The translations under genes and the position numbers were made by a program. Source: Mnemiopsis leidyi (Eukaryota; Ctenophora; Tentaculata; Lobata; Bolinopsidae). From it: 24,514 nucleotides of DNA. The notes below the pieces were generated by a model. The model searched no databases, was not told the origin of the DNA, and worked only from the letters and a program-made list of their open reading frames with translations. The stretch's first letter is position 1. The number at the start of each line of letters is the position of its first letter. Below are positions 16,905 through 24,514 of this stretch, piece after piece. Location: positions 183,104-207,617 of the forward strand of contig JH155375.1 in the NCBI GenBank assembly GCA_000226015.1, in the 5' to 3' direction.

Positions 16905-17547
16905 TTAGGTCGTTCGAAAAAGTTGTTGAACAGCTCAAGTAATGCTCTGCAACATGCCACTCAAGCTGTGCCGTTGCTCTCTGACAAAAAATGAGGTTCC
17001 TAGGAAGCATACACGTCTCTGAGGTTAAGATTCTTAGTTAGAAACTCAAAAACGCATGTCTTTGGAATAGAAAGCTGCGCAAGGCAATATCAGTGCATGA
17101 TAATCATGAGTTTTGAGTTTTTATTCGCTTTATTTTCCTCACTGCTGCAGTGGTACAAGTCACAATTGGTCTACCAGGGCTTGTCCTCTTTTCCTTGCTA
17201 AATTGGCCCTTCCTGATATCTGAAATCCAACGGAAAACAGTCCTTTCGCTAGGGCTAGCATCCCCGTGAACCGCTACGAGTTCAATATGACTGTCTGCAG
17301 CAGATAGACCCATCTTTCGTCGAGTCAAAACATTGAAACGAAAGTCACGATTCATCTCGTTCAGCGGAGGTAGAAAATGAAATCCAAAAGATTAGCTTAA
17401 AGGGCTGTTATAGTTCAACCCTTATCCTAAAAATCTCTTATCTTTACCTAAAATCGTCTGATAAAACCGATCCTGGTAACGAAATTTTACTCACACTTTT
17501 ACTTTTGGAATAAAACGCTCATTGACAATCTTTTTCGAACGCACTAA
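16905..17547 (-). mobile_element. Mariner-type element, 643-bp internal deletion derivative
   Basis: The left end reads TTAGGTCGTTCGAAAAAG and the right end is its inverse (CTTTTTCGAACGCACTAA); they match in all but two or three positions. TA flanks both ends (16903-16904 and 17548-17549), the mariner target-site duplication. A transposase N-terminal fragment lies inside on the minus strand. Complete mariners are about 1.3 kb, so roughly half is missing, including the DDD catalytic part. The element cannot be autonomous, but its ends look intact enough to be mobilised by a related source. Confidence 0.9.
17104..17355 (-). pseudogene. Mariner transposase N-terminal fragment (HTH domain), 83 aa
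   Basis: The fragment starts at ATG 17355, about 190 bp inside the right terminal repeat. It has the mariner DNA-binding pattern: a helix-turn-helix part with GLSAADSHIELVAVHGDA, then SERTVFRWISDIRKGQF and the GRP hook (TSPGRPI). It ends at a stop before any catalytic aspartate. The sequence that follows in the element does not restore the frame in an obvious way. Confidence 0.85.
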
Positions 17548-17549
17548 TA

Positions 17550-18705
17550 CTTTTTTTTCAATTTATCTATTTTGATAAAATTATGAAAAAATTCTTTTTA
17601 GAATACTTAAAAATTTTCAAAAATTTTCGATTTTGATGGCATTATCATTAGCAAACCCCCCTTTCTCCTCGCCCTCACTCCTTAATCATCATTAAAAAAC
17701 CCCCCTCGGTGATGACGTCATATGATAATGTGTACGACCCCTAAGTCAAACTAAAGTTTACTACAAGTACACTATTTCACATTTTAAGTTGTATTTGTTA
17801 CAAAGTCAGTCAAGCGTTTGCAATAAATGAACAATATAAAAACAATACAATTTAATCAAAACAGATTATGATAAGCGAATAAATTATGACTCGCGATTGG
17901 ACGATAATGTATTTGAGGAGTTTGGCTTCGCTTTCAAAGTCTGAAAATCCACAAACATGATATTAAATATTATGTTTGTGAAGCCATCTTCTAATTCTAT
18001 AAATTAATGCTCTTGTATTGTATCATGATAGCATCGTTTGAACGACCGGCATATTTGGATCAGTCGTTATTCTACAATTGTTATTGAATTGCTCAGAAAA
18101 CTATCAAAATAACATTAACAATACTAAAAACAACAATACTACAATGCGGCAAATTATAAATACCTAGAAGCGCTCTAAACTGAAAGTTTAAGATACATGA
18201 TAAACAAGCGCTTGAAATTTTTTTCTCAGGAATTCTTTCCAAGTGTAATTATAGACTGTAGACTATCATTGACTGTCGTGTTGTTCTCTAACGTGTAATC
18301 CATGTAACTTCTACTAGGTCGCTTACACCAGCACCCCGCAAAAGCCCGACATTTCCACAGCGCCCTGTCTTCAGACATGTCGGACATATTGGAGACTGTT
18401 CTTAACCAACGGCCCTAATCTCAATGTAATAATCGCATCCTAATTCAAATTAAACTTTGAGCTTGTAGTTGCTTAGTTGCTTAGTTGTGCGGTATTTCTT
18501 GGTGAGATTAGAGCAGTTTACGTCCGTTACGATGTGAGAGTTTATTCATTTTTATTTTCGGTAATTAAGTTGGTTTAATGAATATTGATGGAATTGCATT
18601 CCTCAAATCGCCTCCCTCATAAAATAGAAATGACGATCATGATACAATTTAACACTGTAAATATGCCCGTCTTACTTCATAAGGTTAAAATAGAACTATT
18701 GTCCA
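17550..18705. other. Intergenic region and 3' UTR of the M13 gene
   Basis: It is AT-rich with no recognised gene. AATAAA on the minus strand occurs at 18551-18556 and 18541-18546, about 150-165 bases past the M13 stop codon, and suits polyadenylation of that transcript. TGATGACGTCATATG near 17711 contains a CRE-like TGACGTCA, but its position gives no reason to call it functional. Confidence 0.5.
18541..18556 (-). terminator. Two candidate poly(A) signals for the M13 gene
   Basis: TTTATT on the + strand at 18541-18546 and 18551-18556 gives two AATAAA hexamers on the gene strand, about 150 bases after the stop. Confidence 0.5.
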
Positions 18706-21700
18706 TCACCAAACTACACATTTTTTCGCTGGGTTCATTGGAGAGTCTTTTGAACATTTGAAAGCTTTGGCAAATTCTTCAGAGTTTACAAGAGGGCCCT
18801 TTATCCTGAAGATCCCAGGACTGTGCGGGTCTTCTTTTGTCATTTTTTGAAACGCCTCTTTAGTCTTCTTCTGACACCAGATCTGTGGAACATCTAATTA
18901 CAGAAGAACTAAGATAACTATTACAAAACGGCACTTTCATTAATCCAAAATTTTGGGTTTTGACATAAAAGATTGAATCTTAATTCTAGTAAAGAAGAAC
19001 TTCAAGAAAACCTTACGCCTGTAAAAATGTTGCAAAAAAGTTAAATTTTCCTGGAGCGACTCTGACCATGTAGCTCAGGTCTTATGGAGCTCCAAACGGC
19101 TACACACAATAGATGATCAAAATCCTAGAGGAGTGCGCTTAGGGCATTTGTCTATGCAATCTTCTTCGGTCGACTCAGCCGAATGACCGGGAAACATTAA
19201 TTAAGGGTAAAATGAGGAGGGTTTCCGTTCAAAGATCCAGGAGCCCCTTCAGTATAACTGAAAAACCTTGGGTACAGCTGTAACAAAAAACTAAATTTAC
19301 CAAAAAAACCAAAAGGTTACTCTCGACCTCTGTAGACTTTGACTTCTGGTTTAGGCTCTCTGTCCTGCCTCCTTTATAACCTTTTATCTCTCTTCCTTAT
19401 TCCTCCCACTTATATCCCCCCTACTTCACCTTACCCTAGTGACAGGCAAAACACCTTTCGGTGTTACCCTTTTTGGGCCTAACTTACAGGCCCAGTCTCT
19501 CTTAAAAAATAGAGGGACAGTAATCTTTTTATATTTGCCCCGAATCCTGATAGAACCAATCGATTTTAAAATTTTGACTTATTCCCCACTTTTTAGCCGG
19601 GAAAGCAGTAGATTTTGCAGATTTGCAAGTTTCAAAGTTTCAAATCAAAAACCAGACCATACCAGTATAGAAAGAACAAAAGTAGATCAAAGACTCAAAC
19701 CTGCGCGTAAGACAAGAAGAACACAGCAATGTAGAAAGAACAGAAGAAAGACACAAACCTGCGCGTAAGACAAGAAGAACACATCAGTAAAGAAAGAACA
19801 GAACAAAGACACGAACCTGCGCGTAAGACAAGAAGAACGCCTGCTCGTTAGTTAGGTTCAGTCCCGGTAGTGTGGGTTCCTCTCCGTTTCGCTTCACCCA
19901 GTTCTGGTAGGCAATGTAGGATTGCTTCACCCCACCGTTGTCAGCAATGTTCTCACCCAGGGTGAGGTTTCCATTAACCTGGCGGTATTTCTCGGATATT
20001 GACATGTCAAAATTGTTTATATAATGGCCGAAAATGATCAAAACCGGGCTAAAAACCAAGGGTGTCATTAGAGCAAGCATAAGTGCAATTTTAAGATCAG
20101 GTCTATATAATGTAAGTGTATGTTTTGGTGCTAGTGCACATTACGTGTACGTTTAAGTGTAGATGTAGGCGTAAGTGAAGATGTAAGTGTAAGTGAAAGT
20201 GTAAGTGTAAGGTAAGTGTAAGTGTGAATGTAGGTGTAAGTGTAAGTGTAAGGTAAATGTAAGTGTAGGTGTAGGTGTGAGTGTAAGTGTAAGTGTAAGT
20301 GTAAGTGTAAGTATATGTGTAAGTGTAAGTATATGTGTAGGTCTAAGTGTAGGTCTAAGTGTAAGTGTAAGTGTAAGTGTAAGTGTAAGTGTAAGTGTAA
20401 GTGTAAGTGTAAATGTAAGTGTAGGTCTAAGTGTAGATGTAAGTGTAAACTGTAAGTGAATGTGTAAGTGTAAGTATATGTGTAAGTATAACTGTAGGTC
20501 TAAGTGTAGATGTAAGTGTAAGTGTAAGTGTAGATGTAAGTGTAGATGTAAGTGTAGATGTAAGTGTAGGTCTAAGTGTAGATGTAAGTGTAAACTGCAA
20601 GTGTAGATGTAAATGTAAGTGTATGACTATGAGTGCAGTTCATGTTTCTTAGTGTTCCTTGTTCCTCAAACCTGAGAACCCTCTATGCTGTATTGACTGT
20701 ATTGCTTGTTCATGCAGTCTGCTCGCTCCTGGAAACCTTTCTTAGCGTCCTCTGTGTACCACTCTCTTAAAAACCCGTCTTTATCGTACATCCGTCCTAG
20801 TGAGGGTTACAGGGGTTATATAGGAGTTACAGGGATATGTAGGGGTTACAGGGGGTATGTAGGGGTTACAGGGTTATGTAGGGGTTACAGGGGTTATGTA
20901 GGGGTTACAGGGGTTATGTAGGGGTTACAGGGGTTATGTAGTAGTTACAGGGTTATGTAGGGGTTACAGGTGGTATGTAGGAGTTACAGGGGTTATGTAG
21001 GAGTTACAGGGGGTTATGTAGGGGTTACAGGGGTTATGTAGGGGTTACAGACAGTGGGTACACACGGAGATCATAATTACAAATTGACACAGACATCCTG
21101 GAGAGGTTTACAGGCGTAGTAAATTGTAATTTTTTGTTCCTTCGACATTAATGCTCGGTTTTTCAACAACAATAAAAAAAAATTCAAAACAGAATTAAAC
21201 CGTTATCATCAAATCCATGAGTAAGTTCGTGTCCGATGACAACACCTATAGCTCCGTAGTTCACGTAGGCAGGGTAAGTCACGTGATAGAAGGGAGGCTG
21301 AAGTATCGCCGCCGGGAAAACCATCTCGTTACCCTGACAACGTAATCATTTAAAGTTCAGTAGGGTAGACAGTAGTAGTCTTTTTCGCTCTAGTTTCAAC
21401 TCTGCCGTGGCAACAAAAATCCAAGATCTTCTTAATGCCTACCTTAGGGTTGTAGTAGGCGTTAACCGTTGCCGGGGACATGTACCATTTTTCTGTGTTT
21501 ACTTTACCACCAGCGTCATTGAAACTTTTCTCGCTAAGCGCCTTGTCCGCTGACATTGTGTTGGAAAGCAGATCTTCCGGAGAAATTTTAAACTGTGATT
21601 TGGTTAAGGTCATGATCCCTTGTCGCATACACGGACAAACTGAAAGACAAAATGTGACAGACAAACAGACGAGTAGTTTTAAACAAAAGCAGACACGCTA

Positions 21701-23847
21701 TCAGGCATATACATGATATAGACGGACGGACGGACAGTCAGACAGTTGAACTGTCAGACAGACGGACAGAAGCTGACAGTTACAAGGGGCTCGGACACGG
21801 CCCGGACGGGTGTTGCCCACCCACACGAGATGTGCCCACCCCACACGAGATGTGCCCACCCCACACAGAAATGCCCACCCCTATCACTGTGGGGATCAAC
21901 CGCGCACAACACGTACCGAACTGAGATATTGGTTAAGTTTCGCATCGTCGGTAATCCAGTCGGCGTAACCAATCTTGTTGTCGACGTTGTCTGCCTGGCG
22001 TGGGTGTTGTGGTCAGTTGTTATATTAAATATCTGGCATCCACTAATAAACTGTGATATCTGATAATGTAAGTTAATCATTCAACAATTTTTACTTCCAA
22101 GTCCAACAGCCATGTGGCTACAGTGTAACAGATCAATTACAGAAGATGAAGAATTTTATGCATAACGCAAGTGAAGGTTACAAAACACAAACGATGCTTC
22201 TCATTTAGCATTTAATCACGATTTGCCGTTCATTCGGCCGGCTCTTTCCAAACGTAGTGGTTCCAAGCAGAGCTACTACGACGTCTGGCTGGGCAGCACG
22301 ACAGCACAGAGATTCAGACCCTAGGCGACGGGACCTCTTGCGTGGAAGGCTAGGTACATCTATCTAATGCTCTGCGCTTAAAATTGAAGAGTTTCCTTTA
22401 AAAACTTGGAAACGTGTTTATAGTCCAATTATTTAAGGCTAATTTACCTTTTCGATCGCTTTTTCCCGAGTTGTGTCGTCCATCCAGTCTAACTTCGGTA
22501 GAATTAGCTTGAAAGCGTCCTTGATATCTTTGATCATTTCTTCGGTCTAGATTATGAGGCGATGAGTTAATGTATGAATTATATTCAATTTCAAACCGAT
22601 GAAATGCTGTTTTAAAATTTGGTTTTATCATGTCGTTCAAATATTTTTGATGAAAAGTTATAAAATATATCAATGTAGAACTAAATAAAAAGTCGAATAC
22701 ATTTTTCTTTGCATCTGTTTTGAAAGCCTCGTCCGCAAATATCCGTCCAACCGCTTCTGGCATGTAAGATGTGATCTGAAGATACCAATTGTCCAATTGG
22801 GAAATCAGAAAAAAGTCTAAAATTGGATTTAATTAGCGAATTTGAAATTTTCAGTCATGCTATTTTAATCTTTATCCGATCAGCAAATCCTAAATCCGTG
22901 CACACAACAATAAAACCCTCTCAAATTAAGTCACTTAAATTTCAGGACTCGCCCTGACAGCCCTCTCTATTCTCACCGCTGAAAGACAGGTTTTCCATCG
23001 GGCAGGTTTAACCGCAACCTTCGTGAGGTCCTGTTGGTTCTCCCACCATAAGTCTCGCCAACTCTTTTTGGCGGCGGGGGCGTATTGCAGCATCATGCGC
23101 GTAGCAGCATACATTGCGTAATCACTGCAAGGAGGTCAGTTTTGGGTGTTGTTTTGTAAAAATAATGTTTCGCAGTGCTTGGTTTTCTAGGTGGCTTGAT
23201 ATACTGAAGACAGGGCTTCTAATTCATTAGGAAAATAGAAAGTGCCAACTTCAATAAGCTACGGGTCATGTTAAACGTTGCGCGCATCCTCGTGATTTAA
23301 ATGAAGATTTGACCGCAAGGATGATCAAGCTTATATCTGTCTGCCGTTCTAAATCTAATGAAACGTTCAGCTTTGAGCTGTGAGAGTCGGGTATAACCGA
23401 GACGATAGATATTAGAAAACCCTATTTAGGTTTGTACTTAACAGTGCACAGACTTATCACCGGTACACAAGGTACACAGACTTCACACTAACTTGAGATC
23501 TGAGAGGTGGTCGTCGACACATTTCTTAACTTGGTTTATGTATTTATCGTGGTAGTATACTTTTGTAGAATCAGGAATATCCTCTTTACCATCTGATCTC
23601 CTGTACTTATATGCTGTCACTATCTGAAGCTGGGAATTTTTGCGTTTAGACTTCAAACTGAGATGTATTTCCAAGTTCGGGTAAAATTCATAAATATATC
23701 AGATTTATGAAAAGTGTGGTTCGGGCGTTGATTTCTATACCAGTTATTACTTACAGCCTCCGCAAAGTTATTTGTTTTCAGTTCGCTGTAATTAACATTT
23801 CCCATGTTAGCAAACGCAGTCCTTTCCTCGTCCGGGTTATTCATTCC
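18706..23847 (-). CDS. M13 zinc metalloprotease (neprilysin/ECE family), 3' eleven exons, partial
   Basis: M13 enzymes are type II membrane ectopeptidases that cut small peptides outside the cell. Exons: complement(join(18706..18882, 19817..19978, 20672..20796, 21201..21333, 21443..21592, 21917..21994, 22448..22546, 22701..22775, 22977..23124, 23493..23623, 23755..23847)), about 456 residues, all GT..AG and in phase. Visible in order: PDEERTAF..., a [11 protein letters not shown] stretch, [30 protein letters not shown], the substrate-binding NAYYNP (21443 exon), zinc motif HELTH in [14 protein letters not shown] (21201 exon), third zinc ligand in GENIADNGG (19817 exon), SPMNP and the C-terminal KKCVVW with the family's last cysteine. 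All catalytic residues are present, so the enzyme should be active. The cytosolic tail, membrane anchor and early ectodomain lie beyond the right edge. Intron 10 opens with a donor-anchored repeat. Subfamily (neprilysin versus ECE) is not decided. Confidence 0.96.
19664..19838 (-). repeat. 58-bp tandem repeat copying an exon end and donor in the M13 gene
   Basis: On the gene strand the last 21 bases of the 19817 exon (TTCTTCTTGTCTTACGCGCA plus G, coding FFLSYAQ) and the donor are copied in tandem. Boundaries homologous to the real one (19816|19817) fall at 19758|19759 and 19700|19701, exactly 58 bp apart. The donors read GTTCGT (real), GTTTGT and GTTTGA. Reading past the true donor meets TGA after ten codons. 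The copied exon ends are identical to the exon over these 21 bases. Confidence 0.93.
20140..20630 (+). repeat. (GTAAGT)-rich microsatellite in an M13 intron
   Basis: About 490 bp are built from the hexamer GTAAGT with variants GTAGGT, GTAGAT, GTATAT and GTCTAA. The purest run is about 20370-20412. On the + strand each perfect hexamer is a consensus 5' splice site, but the M13 gene is on the minus strand, so in its pre-mRNA the array reads ACTTAC. It fills most of the intron between the 20672 and 19817 exons. Confidence 0.95.
20803..21050. repeat. 20-bp minisatellite touching an M13 splice acceptor
   Basis: About twelve units of GGGGTTACAGGGGTTATGTA fill 20803-21050. On the gene strand the array ends six bases before the exon starting at 20796 (acceptor CTAG|GACGG), so it takes the place of the usual polypyrimidine tract. 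On the + strand, which is the template strand of this gene, runs of four G with loops of 5 and 7 bases fit the G-quadruplex pattern repeatedly. Confidence 0.95.
21813..21880. repeat. 20-bp tandem repeat in an M13 intron
   Basis: CCACACGAGATGTGCCCACC occurs at 21821-21840 and 21841-21860, with a degenerate third copy at 21861-21880. It lies about 30 bp downstream of the donor of the 21917 exon on the gene strand but does not include it. A GACGGACGGACGGAC run and a CAGACAGTTGAACTGTCAGAC near-palindrome lie just left of it (21720-21765). Confidence 0.85.
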
Positions 23848-24514
23848 CTGAGGAATTATACGTTATACATGTCCGTCAAATTACAGTCCTACATGAAGAT
23901 GGATTTAATTTTTCCCGATCTTGCCATTTGGGCCCGAAGGGCCCAAATGGCAAGATTGTTTCGATACGTTTTGTGCACGTGCACAAAAAGTACAAAACAA
24001 GGGTTGGCGATCGACAGCGTAAATCGGGGTATTTTGGAATATTAGCTCAAAAAGTGTCCGTCCGTCCGTACGTCCGCGCGCACGTCCGCGCGCACGCTCC
24101 TTTATCAAACTTAATTATGTATACAAATACGATTATAGGTTTTAACTGCCTGACGCCGCATAATGGATTTCACATATGCATCATGAAATGTATACATAAT
24201 TGCCTTGCAACAACTGCAACAAGATGTACGATCAAACAATAACAAGTAAGAGTAAAGTCGATCAAATTCTTTTAAACTTAAGTTTAATTGACTTGTGTCG
24301 AATGACAGATTAAGAAATGAATGTAAGACGATTTTAATCCCAGCTCCAAACAAATCTTTTGAAGGACTAATTCATGAAACGCCATAAGCATAAAAACAAC
24401 GCAGTATGAATAAATTATGAAGGCAGCACATACAATAGCAATAATGACGACGTCATGTAGAATTAAGATATTTGAAAACAAACTATGCAAAAGTGAAAGA
24501 ACGCGCAATTGTGT
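23848..24514. other. Intron or upstream part of the M13 gene, no exon recognised
   Basis: The M13 gene must continue to the right, because the first visible exon starts mid-protein with an acceptor (CCTCAG|GGAATG). I find no segment here that reads as the missing M13 membrane anchor or early ectodomain, so this is most likely one large intron. It contains the palindromes at 23918-23988 and a GTCCGTCCGT / CGCGCGCACG run at about 24055-24098. Confidence 0.55.
23918..23988. repeat. Two perfect palindromes
   Basis: ATCTTGCCATTTGGGCCC (23918-23935) and its exact reverse complement (23939-23956) flank three bases, a perfect 18-bp stem. Twelve bases on, TTTTGTGCACGTGCACAAAA (23969-23988) is a perfect 20-bp palindrome. 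Together with the CCGTCCGT and CGCGCGCACG runs that follow, this looks like part of a dispersed repeat or MITE, but ends and target duplications were not found. Confidence 0.85.

Noticed and set aside
16617-16994. 125-aa frame rich in Tyr, Phe and Ile
   Set aside because: It is low-complexity, matches nothing and crosses the mariner boundary at 16905.
20277-20459. 60-aa Val-Ser repeat protein
   Set aside because: It is translation of the GTAAGT microsatellite inside an intron of the opposite strand.
20803-21050. Interstitial telomere repeat
   Set aside because: The unit GGGGTTACAGGGGTTATGTA resembles telomeric GGTTA only in part; the 20-bp period is not that of any telomere repeat I know.
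21480-22080. Open frames on the + strand (78 and 105 aa) over M13 exons
   Set aside because: They are antisense to the M13 exons 21443-21592 and 21917-21994 and the intron between them.
23905-24242. Overlapping open frames on both strands
   Set aside because: They arise from palindromic and simple repeats; no match to M13 or any other family.

Overview
The window is nuclear DNA from a metazoan. It holds three intron-containing protein genes with canonical GT..AG introns, a tRNA-derived SINE, a pogo-type MITE, a mariner deletion derivative and a LINE RNase H remnant. Gene style, introns of about 100-1400 bp and many minisatellites suggest an invertebrate, probably aquatic, but the phylum cannot be fixed from the sequence alone. 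Nothing is bacterial: no operons, no ribosome binding sites, and most long open frames are intronic or low-complexity shadows.

Layout: (i) 1-3577 is repeat-rich intergenic DNA: a duplicated 65-bp segment, a GC-rich foldback, clusters of a TATAGTGACA motif, pyrimidine tracts and a probable 280-bp hAT-like MITE. (ii) 3578-10005 (+) is a complete taxilin gene that I assembled from nine exons into a 450-residue coiled-coil protein. (iii) 11703-13755 (-) is a complete SLC22-type organic ion transporter, three exons and 543 residues, convergent with taxilin. (iv) 13756-18705 is intergenic, with a decayed RNase H fragment and a 643-bp mariner derivative with intact ends. (v) 18706-23847 (-) holds the last eleven exons (about 456 residues, the whole catalytic part) of an M13 metalloprotease of the neprilysin/endothelin-converting-enzyme family; its 5' exons lie beyond the right edge.

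The most striking structure is not a gene. In four introns of two unrelated genes on opposite strands (three in taxilin, one in the M13 gene), a tandem repeat starts exactly at the exon/intron junction. Its unit contains the last bases of the exon plus the 5' splice site, so each intron opens with a series of copied splice donors (4, 8, about 25 and 3 copies). Use of any extra donor would run into an in-frame stop at once. A (GTAAGT)-rich microsatellite and a 20-bp minisatellite touching a 3' splice site occur in neighbouring M13 introns. I see this as a recurrent way of making or keeping minisatellites at splice sites in this genome, with possible effects on splicing; that part is inference.

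The three genes have no evident joint pathway: taxilin acts in syntaxin-linked membrane traffic, SLC22 in plasma-membrane solute transport, and M13 in extracellular peptide cleavage.
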